NCBI RefSeq assembly: GCF_003435815.1
Contig: NZ_QTUV01000001.1
Location: 248,001-312,000 of the forward strand
Direction of reading: 5' to 3'
DNA from: Dorea sp. AM10-31
GTDB lineage: Bacteria > Bacillota > Clostridia > Lachnospirales > Lachnospiraceae
Length of the DNA: 64,000 nucleotides
The notes beneath the pieces were generated by a model, which saw only the letters and a program-made list of their open reading frames with translations, was not told where the DNA came from and ran no database searches. Made by a program: the position numbers and the translations under genes. Of the stretch, positions 44,259 to 55,628 are shown in pieces; within the stretch, counting starts at the first letter, position 1; each line of letters starts with the position of its first letter.

Positions 44259-45585
44259 GATTGTTACCTCCTGCTATTCGTTCTTTTATAGCTCCCACAA
44301 GATACAAAGATCCGAGACAGTAAATCTCACTCTCTCCCCGTCTGTCATAAGCTTCCTTAAGGGCATCCCCTATATCGCTTTTAGCCACAACTTCACAGAC
44401 CGTATATCTTTCAAATACTTTCTTAAGTTCTTCGGCTGACACTCTCCGTTTGTCAGGGATCTCTGTTACAATATATAACTTTGCCGGCAGATACCTGCAC
44501 AGATATGCAATCATCCACTCGTAGTCTTTGTCCGCCACAGCAGAAAATACTACTATCGGCAATGGTTCCGGTTCCGGATACAAAAGGTGTATACTCTCCA
44601 TAAACGCTTCGATCGCACCCGGATTATGCGCTCCGTCTACAAGCACATGCTCCGCTGCTTCTTCCATACGCCCTTCCCAGTGAATGGATGCGACGGCATC
44701 AACCCACTTCTTCCTCCTGTCCGGTTCGCTCTCACAGTTTCCTAACAGACATTCCAGTGCTTCCAGCGCAATCTGCGCATTCATTACCTGATAACATCCG
44801 CAGATTGGAACCTGCCAGATAACATCTTTATCATAAGCATTTCGCCTTGAAAATGCAATATGGTTTCTCGTAACTTCACGGATTTCGAACGCATTTTTCG
44901 AGATTTCTCTGCAAGGTGCGTGCATTTTCTCCGCCTGGCGCCGTATCACTTCCGTCGCCTCTGCCCGGCTTCCGTCAAAAATAACCGGAACTCCTTCCTT
45001 GATAATCCCTGCTTTTTCAAAAGCAATTTTCTCAATTGTATCACCCAGAATCGCTGTATGATCCAGACTGATGGATGTGATGACTGTAAGAACCGGACTT
45101 TCCACAGCATTGGTCGCATCCAGCCTGCCACCGAGTCCTGTTTCCAAAATGATATATTCTACGCCTGCCTTTTCAAAGGCTTTCATTCCCATGCCAAACA
45201 GGAATTCAAAATAAGAAGGATGTCCTTCACCTTCCTGCTCCATTTCCTGTGCTACATGATACGCTTCACAGAATACATCATAAAATGTATCATCGGAAAT
45301 CTCTTCTCTGTCAATCTGTATTCGTTCATTGATCTTGATCAGATGTGGCGATGTGAAAAAACCTGTTTTTTTTCCTTCTGCCTGTAAAACAGCCTGCAGA
45401 TAAGCACATACGGAACCTTTTCCATTCGTACCTGCCACATGGATGACTTTGCAGTTCTCTGCCGGATTCTGTAATTTTTCCAAATATTTTTTTGTATGCT
45501 TTAACGGATGTTTTTCCGTAAACTTGGGAAGCTCTTCGATATAATCGACAGCTTCCCTATAATTAGCCGGTATTTGATGTTTCAT
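44242..45585 (-). CDS. folC: Bifunctional folylpolyglutamate synthase/dihydrofolate synthase
   Basis: 447 aa Mur-ligase-type enzyme: HVAGTNGKGSVCAYL (P-loop), GGRLDATNAV, SLDHTAILGDT and DGAHNPGA. Adds glutamate to folates. Its ATG overlaps the upstream stop by one base (TAATG). Confidence 0.95.
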   Translation of the reverse strand: MKHQIPANYREAVDYIEELPKFTEKHPLKHTKKYLEKLQNPAENCKVIHVAGTNGKGSVCAYLQAVLQAEGKKTGFFTSPHLIKINERIQIDREEISDDTFYDVFCEAYHVAQEMEQEGEGHPSYFEFLFGMGMKAFEKAGVEYIILETGLGGRLDATNAVESPVLTVITSISLDHTAILGDTIEKIAFEKAGIIKEGVPVIFDGSRAEATEVIRRQAEKMHAPCREISKNAFEIREVTRNHIAFSRRNAYDKDVIWQVPICGCYQVMNAQIALEALECLLGNCESEPDRRKKWVDAVASIHWEGRMEEAAEHVLVDGAHNPGAIEAFMESIHLLYPEPEPLPIVVFSAVADKDYEWMIAYLCRYLPAKLYIVTEIPDKRRVSAEELKKVFERYTVCEVVAKSDIGDALKEAYDRRGESEIYCLGSLYLVGAIKERIAGGNNHAELR

Positions 45586-47795
45586 TATTTATCTCCGTCG
45601 GCCTGTGGTACCCAGGACGTGGTTGTATCGGTTCCTGTTCCTTTTTGTACTGTCAGTTTTCCATCCTTATAAATATATTCATCTGACTTTCTGAATACCG
45701 TATCGCTAGATCCCATCTGTACAACAGAAATCTTATCTCCATTCTTAAGCTCGGTATCATCCAGATCAATCCTTGTATTATTTAAGAAAGTAGAATCCTG
45801 TTTTTCATCATTTACATACACTTTGCTGGATTTAGTAAAGTTTTCGCCATACAGACTGTAACCTTCATCGAGATGCGGTACAACATTTTTCACTGTTACA
45901 TTGCGGATTCCCATCTTCATATGTCCTTCTGTGATCGGTTTCTTGCCATTGTAAACATACTGTTTGCCATAAAGGATATCGTACTGTAAAAGCTCCAGGT
46001 CGGACAGATAATTCTTCGTCTTTCTTCTTGTCTGATGATAGTTGAACAATGTTCCGGAATGGATTCCCAGACGTTCAAATACTTCTGACATGATCTGGTA
46101 AGACGGAATATTTCTGTCCTGTTTCTTAAGTCCGATATTATCCCAGATGACATAGTTTGTGTTGTAGAGATACCGGCTCTTTAAGTCTTCTGCTTTTAAG
46201 CCCATTGTCGGAAGATGATCGCCGTAGAAAACTACAACGGTCGGTTCTTTTCTCTTCTCTACTGCCTTAATCAGGTTGCCGGCAAACTGATCCATCTCAT
46301 AAACCTGATTTACATAGTATTCCCATTTATTCTTCAATGCCTCATCATCGATCCCCGATACTGTAATTCTCGGATTCTGGATTACTTTCTCTGTCGGGTA
46401 ATCACCATGCCCCTGCAGGCTGACTGTAAACACGAAATCATTTTCTTTTGTTGAATCCATCGCATCCATAATATGCTGTACAAGCACGGCATCTTTCGCC
46501 CAGCCATTCTCTGTAAGCTGCAAAATGTTCATAAATTCCTTACTCGTAAAACTGTCAAATCCAATATTATTAAATACTCTCGCACGGCTGTAGAAATTAC
46601 CGCCATTATTATGCAGCGCATGCGTTCCGTATCCTAATTTTCCTAATGCAGTAGCCGCACTCTCGCACGTATGATCCTTCAGCATTGTCTTATATGGATA
46701 TTCTCCCGGTCCGAAATAACGTAAATTCATTCCGGTCAGCACCTCAAACTCTGTGTTCGCTGTTCCGGCTCCTACCGATGGTACCTTGAAATATCCGGTC
46801 GAATATTTCTTAAACATCTTATGAAGATTCGGGCACACATCCTGAGATGTCTTGAAAAATTCTGCATTATCTACATCGAAATAAGATTCCAGCTGAACAA
46901 ATAAAATATTCGGTTTTGTCTTCTTCGTCTTTGCATTTGTGATCTTAGATTCCGTAAGTTTTCCATTCTGTCCGATCTCTTCCATCGTTTTCTTACTGTA
47001 GCCGCTCGGCTCATCAATTCCGGTGTTGAACACACTTGCCATGAAGCAGTACGGAAGTCCATAGTCTTCATATGCAAATGCGATATTTCCGAAATATGTG
47101 GATACGACTCTTTTGTCTACTGCCTGATTGGAAACAAATACATATAACACTGCACATACAACAATTCCAATCAATGCACGAACGTGGTGAATCTTTCCAT
47201 CATACTGTCCGCCACGTCTCCACATAGAAATCATCCATACAACAACCGCCGCGATTCCTACGATAAATAAAATAATCTCAAATCCGTCCAGATACTTATT
47301 GATCAGTGATAATCCGTCTGATGCAATCTTCAGATCCTGTGCATTAAATGGAGTAACACGCTTTAGCAGCATATAGCCGTTTGCTATACCAAGAATCATC
47401 CAGAATATACTGACAATAATCCGGACAAACACTCTCCGCTTGAACAAATATACAATGGAAAATGTGACAAATATCATAAATGCATTATACAAAAATACCA
47501 AAGGGGATTCCGTCATATAAATCCACGCTTCTACGAGTGAATGACGGGAAATCGCCTCAATTGCGAAGTTGATGATACATGCAAGCAGTGCATGGAACAC
47601 CAGCGAAAAACGATTCATAAATTTATAAACAGGCTGCATCTTCCTTGCAAATGCACTGTTGCGGCGCGCTTCAATAATTCTCGCACGCCGCTCCTTTCGT
47701 GCCTTAAAGTGGCGAATAACGTCTTCTTTTTTCAGATTCTTTAATTTGTCAATTGCACCTTTAATATCCGGTTTTTTAATATGAATTTTTTTCAT
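45585..47795 (-). CDS. LTA synthase-family membrane sulfatase-fold protein
   Basis: 736 aa. Four or five TM helices (to about 230), then an exported alkaline phosphatase/sulfatase domain with the LtaS landmarks FVQLESYFD, GTANTEFEVLTG (catalytic Thr), NFYSRA and YGDHLPTMG. Likely transfers glycerophosphate onto an acceptor at the outer membrane face. About 130 residues after the sulfatase domain form an additional beta-rich tail. It overlaps folC. Confidence 0.9.
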   Translation of the reverse strand: MKKIHIKKPDIKGAIDKLKNLKKEDVIRHFKARKERRARIIEARRNSAFARKMQPVYKFMNRFSLVFHALLACIINFAIEAISRHSLVEAWIYMTESPLVFLYNAFMIFVTFSIVYLFKRRVFVRIIVSIFWMILGIANGYMLLKRVTPFNAQDLKIASDGLSLINKYLDGFEIILFIVGIAAVVVWMISMWRRGGQYDGKIHHVRALIGIVVCAVLYVFVSNQAVDKRVVSTYFGNIAFAYEDYGLPYCFMASVFNTGIDEPSGYSKKTMEEIGQNGKLTESKITNAKTKKTKPNILFVQLESYFDVDNAEFFKTSQDVCPNLHKMFKKYSTGYFKVPSVGAGTANTEFEVLTGMNLRYFGPGEYPYKTMLKDHTCESAATALGKLGYGTHALHNNGGNFYSRARVFNNIGFDSFTSKEFMNILQLTENGWAKDAVLVQHIMDAMDSTKENDFVFTVSLQGHGDYPTEKVIQNPRITVSGIDDEALKNKWEYYVNQVYEMDQFAGNLIKAVEKRKEPTVVVFYGDHLPTMGLKAEDLKSRYLYNTNYVIWDNIGLKKQDRNIPSYQIMSEVFERLGIHSGTLFNYHQTRRKTKNYLSDLELLQYDILYGKQYVYNGKKPITEGHMKMGIRNVTVKNVVPHLDEGYSLYGENFTKSSKVYVNDEKQDSTFLNNTRIDLDDTELKNGDKISVVQMGSSDTVFRKSDEYIYKDGKLTVQKGTGTDTTTSWVPQADGDK

Positions 47796-47820
47796 AATAT
47801 CCCCTTACATATCTTCTAGT

Positions 47821-50484
47821 TTATTTGGACTGTTTTGCTTTCAGTCCTTCCAATCTTTCAGATACCTGTGCTTTCATCTGTTTGTAAGTTTCCAGTTTCT
47901 CACGTTCTTCCTGAACTTTTGCTTCCGGTGCTTTGCTTACAAATTTTTCATTATTTAACATTCCCTGTGCACGGGCAATCTCTTTATTTAAACGAGTTTC
48001 TTCTTTGGTCAGACGTTCGATTTCCTGATCGAAGTCAATCAGTTCTTCTAACGGAACGTATACAGTTGCATCCGGAACAACTACGGATACTGCGTCATCT
48101 GCAATTCCTGCTTTATCTTTCTGAATAACAAGATCCAGCACAGAAGCCATCTGTTTTGCAGAATTTGTCATAAATGCAAGTCCATCGCATAATGTCTGAT
48201 CTTCGCAAACTACATATGCAGTTGCTTTTCTTGAATTCGGAACGTTCATCTCTGCACGTACGTTACGGATACCACGTACAATCTCTTTGTAGTGATCTAC
48301 AATGCGCTCAGCTTCCGGAAAGTTCAGAGCTTCGTCATATTCCGGCCATGCAGACATCATCAGTGACTCCTCTTCCGGAATCAGTTTGCCGTAAATCTCT
48401 TCTGTTACGAATGGCATATACGGATGCAGTAATTTCAGAGAGTCTTTCAGAACTTTTCTTAATGTCCAGAGTGCGTCATTTGCTCCCTTTGGATCTTCTT
48501 CTGCATGGTAAATACGATATTTTGCAAGCTCGATATACCAGTCACAGAACTCATCCCAGATAAAGTCATACAGCTTAGACAATGCAATTCCGAGTTCGAA
48601 TTTATCCATGTTTTCTGTCACATCTTTAATCAATGTGTTGCATTTTGATAAGATCCACTGATCTGACGGATGCAAGCTGTCTTTTGCAGGTTCTTCTAAT
48701 TTCTTCTCATCCAGGTTCATCATAATGAAACGTGACGCATTCCATACTTTATTTGCAAAGTTTCGGCTTGCCTCAACTCTTTCATTATAGAAACGCATAT
48801 CGTTACCAGGTGCATTACCGGTAATCAGTGTCATACGCAGCGCATCTGCTCCGTACTGGTCGATGATTTCCAGTGGATCGATACCATTTCCAAGAGACTT
48901 ACTCATCTTACGTCCCTGTGAATCTCTTACCAGTCCATGAATAAATACGGTATGGAACGGCGCTTTTCCAGTATGTGCATATCCTGAGAATACCATTCGG
49001 ATTACCCAGAAGAAGATAATATCATATCCTGTTACAAGCACATCTGTCGGATAGAAGTAATCCAGATCTTCGCTCTGATCCGGCCATCCAAGTGTTGAGA
49101 ACGGCCACAGCGCTGAACTGAACCATGTATCCAGTGTATCTTCGTCCTGTGTCAGATGTGTACATCCGCATTTCGGGCATTTTTCCGGCATACCGTGAGA
49201 TACAACAACTTCTCCGCAATCATCACAGTAGTAAGCCGGGATTCTGTGTCCCCACCAGATCTGGCGAGAAATACACCAGTCACGGATATTTTCCAGCCAG
49301 TGCAGATAAATCTTGTTAAAACGCTCCGGAACGAATTTTAATTCGCCAGTCTTGATCGCATTGATCGCCGGTTTTGCGAGTTCGTCCATCTTCACAAACC
49401 ACTGCTGCTTTACCATCGGTTCAACCGTTGTGTGGCAACGGTCATGTGTTCCAACATTATGAGAGTGCGGAACAACCTTTACAAGATATCCCTGCTCTTC
49501 CAGATCAGCAACCATTGCTTTTCTTGCTTCGTAACGATCCATACCTGCATATTTACCACCATACTGTTCGTTGATCGTCGCATCATCGTTCATGACATTG
49601 ATCTCCGGCAGATTATGGCGTTTTCCGACTTCAAAGTCGTTCGGGTCGTGAGCCGGTGTAATCTTAACAGCGCCTGTTCCGAATTCTTTGTCTACATAAT
49701 AATCTGCAACGATCGGAATCTCTCTGTCTGTCAACGGCAGAAGACATTTTTTTCCTACGATATCTTTGTATCTCTCATCATCCGGATGTACTGCGATTGC
49801 CGTATCTCCAAGCATTGTCTCCGGACGTGTTGTCGCAATCTCAAGGAAATCATCTGTTCCAACGATCGGATATTTGATATGCCAGAAGAATCCATCCTGC
49901 TCTTCATGCTCTACTTCCGCATCAGAAAGGGATGTCTTACATACCGGACACCAGTTAATGATACGGGATCCTTTGTAAATAAATCCTTTCTCATGCAGGC
50001 TGATAAATACCTGCTCTACAGCCTTGGAGCAGCCCTCATCCATTGTAAATCGCTCTCTGTCCCAGTCACAGGAAACACCAAGTTTCTTTAACTGTCCTTC
50101 GATTGTTCCGGCATACTCTTCTTTCCACTGCCATGTTCTCTCTAAGAATTTCTCTCTTCCAAGTTCTTTTTTATCAATTCCTTCTTCTTTTAACTGATTG
50201 GTAACTTTTACTTCTGTAGAGATTGCTGCATGATCTGTTCCCGGAATCCACAGAGCATTATACCCCTGCATTCTCTTATAACGGATCAGAATGTCCTGCA
50301 GTGTATTGTCTAAAGCATGTCCCATATGCAGCTTACCGGTAATATTCGGTGGTGGCATTACTGTTGTAAATGGTTTCTTACTTCTGTCTACTTCTGCATG
50401 AAAATACTGGTTTTCACACCATTTTTCATATAATTTTGATTCAATCTCTTTTGGATTGTATGTGGTCTCTAAGTTCTGACTCAT
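47821..50484 (-). CDS. valS: Valine-tRNA ligase
   Basis: 887 aa class I synthetase: HMGH in [21 protein letters not shown] in [11 protein letters not shown], zinc-binding CxxC pairs (CDDCG ... CPKCG), editing domain and C-terminal coiled-coil arm. ATG at 50484 with AGGAGG; an earlier ATG at 50508 has no good site. Controlled by the T-box just upstream. Confidence 0.97.
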   Translation of the reverse strand: MSQNLETTYNPKEIESKLYEKWCENQYFHAEVDRSKKPFTTVMPPPNITGKLHMGHALDNTLQDILIRYKRMQGYNALWIPGTDHAAISTEVKVTNQLKEEGIDKKELGREKFLERTWQWKEEYAGTIEGQLKKLGVSCDWDRERFTMDEGCSKAVEQVFISLHEKGFIYKGSRIINWCPVCKTSLSDAEVEHEEQDGFFWHIKYPIVGTDDFLEIATTRPETMLGDTAIAVHPDDERYKDIVGKKCLLPLTDREIPIVADYYVDKEFGTGAVKITPAHDPNDFEVGKRHNLPEINVMNDDATINEQYGGKYAGMDRYEARKAMVADLEEQGYLVKVVPHSHNVGTHDRCHTTVEPMVKQQWFVKMDELAKPAINAIKTGELKFVPERFNKIYLHWLENIRDWCISRQIWWGHRIPAYYCDDCGEVVVSHGMPEKCPKCGCTHLTQDEDTLDTWFSSALWPFSTLGWPDQSEDLDYFYPTDVLVTGYDIIFFWVIRMVFSGYAHTGKAPFHTVFIHGLVRDSQGRKMSKSLGNGIDPLEIIDQYGADALRMTLITGNAPGNDMRFYNERVEASRNFANKVWNASRFIMMNLDEKKLEEPAKDSLHPSDQWILSKCNTLIKDVTENMDKFELGIALSKLYDFIWDEFCDWYIELAKYRIYHAEEDPKGANDALWTLRKVLKDSLKLLHPYMPFVTEEIYGKLIPEEESLMMSAWPEYDEALNFPEAERIVDHYKEIVRGIRNVRAEMNVPNSRKATAYVVCEDQTLCDGLAFMTNSAKQMASVLDLVIQKDKAGIADDAVSVVVPDATVYVPLEELIDFDQEIERLTKEETRLNKEIARAQGMLNNEKFVSKAPEAKVQEEREKLETYKQMKAQVSERLEGLKAKQSK

Positions 50485-50545
50485 TGTTTCCTCCTCATAA
50501 TTCCTCATAAGTTCTTATTTCACACTTTGGTCACATTTGGACAAT

Positions 50546-50870
50546 TAAAAACGCCCTTTACACACGTAAAGGGCGACTGTAACCGCGGTACCACCTTTAT
50601 TATATAGAAGAAACTCTTCCATATCTCTCATCTTATTCTTTAACGGGAATGACTCCGGGATATCCTACTTGTTCCTCTGATCTCTAAATCTGCTGACCAG
50701 TTCGTAATCTGTCATTTCAGATATCCGGCATCCAAAGCTACCTTCTGTATCTTCTGATTCTGAAACTGCCTTCCAGCCTGCGGACAGTTCTCTCTGACAG
50801 GGAATGATACATACTCCTCTTCTTCAACGCCTTTACGTATAAACTCACTAAACATCATATCTATCGATTC
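50546..50870 (-). ncRNA. T-box leader of valS
   Basis: Minus strand shows the T-box core GGTGGTACCGCGG (around 50581-50597), a terminator with 10-bp arms (50552-50561 and 50566-50575) plus T-run, and an upstream Stem-I region with the AGAGAG...GCTGGAAGG block near 50780. Uncharged tRNA-Val would stabilise the antiterminator. I could not assign the specifier codon safely. This fills most of the 500-nt gap to 50981. Confidence 0.92.
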
Positions 50871-50980
50871 TGTTTTTGTCAAGGATTTTACACAGATTTC
50901 AGAAATCCTTAAGGTTTGACTTGCACTTTTTTACTTCTTATAATAAAGTTATCATAATCGATAGAAAGAGGGAAGAAATC

Positions 50981-51604
50981 ATGAAAAAGAAATTTACCAC
51001 ACTGTTAGTCGCTTTATTGCTGACAGTTCTGCTTCCTATGCCATTACCGGCACAGGCCGCTGATTCAGATGCTGATGTCTGCACACACGACTGGTCTGAA
51101 TGGGAGGTAGTAAAAGAAGCAACTGTATTTAGAACCGGTACAAAAGAACGCTTTTGTTGGTATTGCGACAGCATTCAAACCAAAACAACTCCAAAAATAA
51201 AAGCATATGCTAAAATAGCACCAAAATCGCTAACGCTTTATAAGGGAAAATCAAAAAAGCTTAAAGTTTCCTATGGAAGAGGAGATTCTGTAAAAAAATG
51301 GAAATCTAGCAATAAAAAACTGGCATCTGTCACACAAACCGGGAAAATCAAAGCAAAGAAAAACGGAAAAGTTAAAATAACTGTCACCTTAAAATCCGGA
51401 AAAAAAGCTACGTGCAAAGTACGGATCATTACTAAAAAGAGAAAACCAAAACCGAAAAAGACTTCTGGAACCGTATATTGGACTCCTTCCGGACAAGTCT
51501 ACCACAGCACCAGAAGCTGCCCTACGCTTAGCCGCTCTCGTGTTGTAAAATCAGGATCACTCGCCTCATGTCCAAAGAAAAGGCCTTGCAAAGTTTGTCA
51601 TTAG
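50981..51604 (+). CDS. Secreted Big2 protein with C-terminal cysteine motif
   Basis: 207 aa from the ATG at 50981 (AGAGGGAAG ahead). Signal peptide 1-27, a cysteine-pair segment (CTHDWSEW ... CWYC), a Big2 Ig-like module (about 75-150), a Lys-rich linker and a C-terminal motif YHSTRSCPTL ... CPKKRPCKVC. The YH-x4-C ... C-x2-C tail is known from diverse secreted Firmicutes proteins. Function unknown. Confidence 0.8.
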   Translation: MKKKFTTLLVALLLTVLLPMPLPAQAADSDADVCTHDWSEWEVVKEATVFRTGTKERFCWYCDSIQTKTTPKIKAYAKIAPKSLTLYKGKSKKLKVSYGRGDSVKKWKSSNKKLASVTQTGKIKAKKNGKVKITVTLKSGKKATCKVRIITKKRKPKPKKTSGTVYWTPSGQVYHSTRSCPTLSRSRVVKSGSLASCPKKRPCKVCH

Positions 51605-51616
51605 TATCAAAAGTTT

Positions 51617-51655
51617 TGAAAAGCATGAACTATATAAAGTTCATGCTTTTTAATA
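51617..51655. terminator. Convergent terminator shared by the Big2 and AEC genes
   Basis: Inverted repeat AAAAGCATGAACT / AGTTCATGCTTTT with T-rich ends. The end of the AEC gene (stop at 51630) lies inside it, so its last codons form the stem. Confidence 0.8.
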
Positions 51656-52574
51656 TGTACAGCCATCCTGTCAGTGTGAATGCGCTGAACAGGGTGGTAA
51701 GCATTACAACGCTGGAACTAAGAACGCCCTCATGTCCCATATTTTTCGCCATCACAAAACAGCTTACGGTTGTCGCTGATCCCAGCATTACCAGTATCGC
51801 CACCAGTTCTTCTCTTCGGAACCCCAATGTAATCGCAATTGGAAGAAAGATTGCTGCAAGACCGATTAATTTCATAAACGTCGCAACTGCTGCCGGTTTC
51901 ACTTTTGCAAATGCCTTCTTTATATCGAAAGTAGCTCCCATTGCCATAAGCCCCATCGGCGTTGCAACACCGCCAATATTTGTTACCGTCTTCTGCATAA
52001 TATGTGGCATCTTAAGTCCAAGTGCAGACCAGAGAAGTCCTGCTACAATTCCTAAAATAATCGGATTCGTCACAATACCTTTTGCTGTTCTTTTTAAAAC
52101 AGCCTTATCAAGTCCACTCTGTCCCGGCTTAAAAATGGATAACACCAATACTGCCATAATATTATAAAGCGGCACACTTCCAATGATCATAACCGGTGCC
52201 ATTCCTGCATTTCCGTATATATTCTGTATAAATGCAATTCCAAGAAGTGCAGCACTGCTTCTGTAGGATGCCTGAATAAATTCTCCTCTCAAAGCTCTTT
52301 CTTTTAACCCCAGTGACATAAATGATACCAATGTAATACTGAGAAATGTTGCCAGAAAACAAAACAATACAAATTTCATATTCCATACTTCGTGAAAATC
52401 GACTGTGGCCAGATCACTAAACACTAAAACCGGAAGCGGAACCACAAATACGAATTTGTTCATTTTCTGTGCAAATACATCATCAATCCATCCGATTTTG
52501 TGGAATAATAGTCCCAGGATCATAAGTAAAAAAATCGGGACGGTTGCATTTAAACTAAATATCAGATTTTCCAT
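51630..52574 (-). CDS. AEC-family (auxin efflux carrier-like) transporter
   Basis: 314 aa with about ten helices in two halves and family motifs NP-x-I-LGIVAGLL and GGVATPMGLMAMGATF. Bacterial members export or import organic acids such as malate; the substrate is unknown here. Single gene. Confidence 0.88.
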   Translation of the reverse strand: MENLIFSLNATVPIFLLMILGLLFHKIGWIDDVFAQKMNKFVFVVPLPVLVFSDLATVDFHEVWNMKFVLFCFLATFLSITLVSFMSLGLKERALRGEFIQASYRSSAALLGIAFIQNIYGNAGMAPVMIIGSVPLYNIMAVLVLSIFKPGQSGLDKAVLKRTAKGIVTNPIILGIVAGLLWSALGLKMPHIMQKTVTNIGGVATPMGLMAMGATFDIKKAFAKVKPAAVATFMKLIGLAAIFLPIAITLGFRREELVAILVMLGSATTVSCFVMAKNMGHEGVLSSSVVMLTTLFSAFTLTGWLYILKSMNFI

Positions 52575-52655
52575 TTTCTCTTCTATTCCTTCTTATACAA
52601 TATTATCAGGTTAAAATTCTCACATATTCTATCATATTTTTTGTCTATAAACAAC

Positions 52656-52727
52656 GAAAAAGAGACTTCACTCTGTTTGTACACTCCATAGAAGGGGAGC
52701 ATATCATTCATGCGTAAGTCTCTTTTT
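52656..52727 (-). terminator. Terminator after sdaA
   Basis: 12-bp arms AAAAAGAGACTT / AAGTCTCTTTTT (52657-52668 and 52716-52727) with a long loop and T-run on the minus strand. Confidence 0.75.
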
Positions 52728-52760
52728 CATTTTCATATTATAGGGTTCTATGTTAAAAAT

Positions 52761-54299
52761 CTACTGCGTTAATTTTTTTCGTGTACACACAGCTGTTTTG
52801 GTACATGCCAGTCCACCTATTGTTGCACACTTTAATTCTGATGGCAGGCGCTTCTCTACATCAATCAGTGCATCGATCACCTCGTCCGGCGGAATAAAGC
52901 TTCTTACTCCTGCCAAAGCCATATCGGAAGAAATATAAGCATTTGCCACACCAACTGCATTTCGCTTTATACATGGAACTTCAATCGGTGCTGCTATCGG
53001 ATCACACACAAGTCCCAGCAAATTCTTCATACAAATAGCCATTGCATGCATAATTGCTTCCTTATCTTCAGTGAAAATACTGGCCATACCTGCTGATGTA
53101 ATTGCACTGGATACTCCTACTTCTCCCTGGCAGCCTCCGACAGATCCTGAAAAAGACACATCACAAGCAGCCATTATAACGCCAATCAATGCACTTACAA
53201 ACAGCCCGTCTTCAATCTGTTTATCTGAAAGTTGATGTACCTGTTGCAATGCAGTCATGCATCCAGGTGCAATTCCTGAGGAACCTGCAGTTGGAGCTGC
53301 GACAATACATCCCATGGAGCCATTATATTCCATAACTCCAAGAGCCATTGCTGTCGCAAGTGGAATCGTACCTCCTGAAATCGTCTCTTCTTTCTCCACT
53401 GCCTGCATCAGCATTTTTCCATCTTTTCCACTGGTAAGTCCATAGAGCAGCTGATGCTCTTCCTGTCCTTTTTTCACAGATTCTTTCATCAAAAGCCACT
53501 GTTCATGCATTCGGTCACGAATTACTTTTTCCGAAAATCCGGATCGTAAGGATTCATATCTGACAGCAGTCTCTGCCAGTGTTAAATTCTCCTTTTCAGC
53601 ATATTCACAAACGCTGTCACAAGAACTGATCCATTCTACATGTCTTTTAGAGGATCCATAGGCAAGAACCGGTGACGCAAGACTTATTTTTTTCACCATG
53701 TTCTGCCCGCGAAGCAGCTCAAGCATACTCTCATCCGGTTTTTCAAGAAACGTACCACACGTTACATATTCTTGTTTTTCTGAAATGCCCTGCTGTACTT
53801 CTTTTGCTCCTGCAAATGTCTCTTTTGCCAGCTCTGTTTCACTCCATACTATCACATGCCAGGTATCCGCTGTCAGACGCATAGGAACCCGGTCAATTTC
53901 ACTGATAAGAATGCTTCCGCCACCTATTGAAGTTCCAAATACGGAATATTCTTCACCATCTTTTGTATATACTGTAACTCTGGCTGAATTTTCCGGATAT
54001 TTTCCTTCTTCCAGAAAATCTACCTTTGTCTCCACTCCGTTCGCATGTGCGATTGCAATTGCATCACGAATCTCCGGATCATCTTCCGACATTCCAAGCG
54101 TTCCGCCAAAAAGTGCTGCATCAGAACGATGTCCATAATAAGTAGTTCTCATTTTCGGACTCAACGTCAATCTGACAGAAGCTGCTTCCACCTGTAAAAT
54201 ACGATTTGCCATCATTCCTATTCTGGCCATACCAGCTGTGTGAGAGCTGGACGGACCGATCATAACCGGTCCTATTATTTCAAAAATACTTGTTTCCAT
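52761..54299 (-). CDS. sdaA: L-serine ammonia-lyase, iron-sulfur type, single-chain
   Basis: 512 aa with the beta domain first (GPVMIGPSSSHTAGMARIG) and alpha domain second (GCIVAAPTAGSSGIAPG; GCQGEVG; CDPIAAPIEVPC, which supply iron-sulfur cysteines). Deaminates L-serine to pyruvate and ammonia. Many Clostridia split this into two genes; here it is joined. It follows the TRAP genes by 18 nt, so serine or a relative may be the imported substrate. Confidence 0.92.
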   Translation of the reverse strand: METSIFEIIGPVMIGPSSSHTAGMARIGMMANRILQVEAASVRLTLSPKMRTTYYGHRSDAALFGGTLGMSEDDPEIRDAIAIAHANGVETKVDFLEEGKYPENSARVTVYTKDGEEYSVFGTSIGGGSILISEIDRVPMRLTADTWHVIVWSETELAKETFAGAKEVQQGISEKQEYVTCGTFLEKPDESMLELLRGQNMVKKISLASPVLAYGSSKRHVEWISSCDSVCEYAEKENLTLAETAVRYESLRSGFSEKVIRDRMHEQWLLMKESVKKGQEEHQLLYGLTSGKDGKMLMQAVEKEETISGGTIPLATAMALGVMEYNGSMGCIVAAPTAGSSGIAPGCMTALQQVHQLSDKQIEDGLFVSALIGVIMAACDVSFSGSVGGCQGEVGVSSAITSAGMASIFTEDKEAIMHAMAICMKNLLGLVCDPIAAPIEVPCIKRNAVGVANAYISSDMALAGVRSFIPPDEVIDALIDVEKRLPSELKCATIGGLACTKTAVCTRKKLTQ

Positions 54300-54317
54300 T
54301 TTCCTCTCCTCTTTCTT

Positions 54318-55628
54318 TTACACAAGGCCAAACAGTCTTGGTAATGCCATAGAAATTGGTTCAATATAAGTAGTAAGTAACACAATCGGCAGATATCCGA
54401 TCAGTAAAAATACGGCTGTATTTTTCATCATTTCTCCAAATTCCGCATGGCCGATTTTCATTCCAAAATACAACACACTTGCATATGGAGGTGTCAGGCA
54501 TCCTGCCGATAAATTTACAACCATAATTGCTGCAAAATGCACCGGTGAGATTCCATATGCATTAATTAATGGAAGTAACAGCGGAGCACAAAGCATAATT
54601 GCTGTTGTATCATTAACAATCATTCCTACAAAAAGGAGAAATACATTTACCATCAGCAGAACAACATATTTATTATCTGTGAACCCAAGGAATACATTTA
54701 CGAGCATCTGTGGAATCTGAAGCTGTGTCATTGCCTGACTCAGTAACAGACAGAAAAAGATCATCATAAAAATAGATCCTATAGAAGATGCTGTAGATCG
54801 TAACATATTCAGCGTATTTTTTGCTTTCAATCTGCGATACACAAAGATTCCTAATAAAATTGCAAGCACCGCACATACAGACGCAGCTTCCGTTGCAGTA
54901 AAGATACCTCCGTAAATTCCTCCAAGAATAATTACAGGCATCATAAGTGCAGGAATGGATTCAATGATTACTTTTTTCTTTGATTTTGGCTTTTCTTCTG
55001 CTACTGTTTCTTCTACTACCGGAGCATTCGCATATTTTCTTGCATATACAATATTTAAAACAGAAAAGGTTATAATTGTTAAAATTCCAGGTACTACAGT
55101 TGAAAGAAAGCCTGCCAGAATACTGGTTCCTGTTGCCCAACCATAAATAATAAGAGGAACACTCGGTGGAATTAAGCTTCCCAAAATAGAGGAACAAGTC
55201 ACCAAAGAAGTCGCAAATCCTCTGGAATATCCTTCTTTTCGAAGCTCTGGAATCATAATTCCTCCAAGAGCTGCTATTCCGGTGAATGCACTTCCTGAAA
55301 TAGCTCCCATGATACCACAAATGACAACAACGATAACTCCGAGCGCGCCTTTAATTTTTCCTACAAATACTCTGGCAAGTCCTACCAGTTTCTCTGCCAT
55401 GCCGCTTTCTGCGATTAAATTTCCTGCTATTACAAACATCGGTACTGCAAGAAGCGAGGTACTGATCATCTGTGAATATCCCCACACAAACAAAGATCTC
55501 ACAGGCACATTACAAGTTGCTACCAGGAAAATCAAAGCTCCGGCAAAACAATACGGTAATGGAATACCTATCAATAACAGAATCAATAACAAGCACATAC
55601 AAATTGCAAATGCAACCATTACATTCAT
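54318..55628 (-). CDS. dctM: TRAP transporter large permease (DctM)
   Basis: 436 aa with about twelve helices and the family motifs ALGGIMIPELRKEGYSRGFATSLV and AGCLTPPYASVLYFG. Ion-coupled permease working with DctQ and DctP. It overlaps dctQ by 4 nt (ATGA). Confidence 0.93.
   Translation of the reverse strand: MNVMVAFAICMCLLLILLLIGIPLPYCFAGALIFLVATCNVPVRSLFVWGYSQMISTSLLAVPMFVIAGNLIAESGMAEKLVGLARVFVGKIKGALGVIVVVICGIMGAISGSAFTGIAALGGIMIPELRKEGYSRGFATSLVTCSSILGSLIPPSVPLIIYGWATGTSILAGFLSTVVPGILTIITFSVLNIVYARKYANAPVVEETVAEEKPKSKKKVIIESIPALMMPVIILGGIYGGIFTATEAASVCAVLAILLGIFVYRRLKAKNTLNMLRSTASSIGSIFMMIFFCLLLSQAMTQLQIPQMLVNVFLGFTDNKYVVLLMVNVFLLFVGMIVNDTTAIMLCAPLLLPLINAYGISPVHFAAIMVVNLSAGCLTPPYASVLYFGMKIGHAEFGEMMKNTAVFLLIGYLPIVLLTTYIEPISMALPRLFGLV

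Noticed and set aside
47505..47525. CGTCATATAAA on the plus strand, like the ECF -10 box
   Set aside because: Inside the LTA synthase-like gene, antisense to it, and the AAAACC-like box is missing at the 16-nt spacing.
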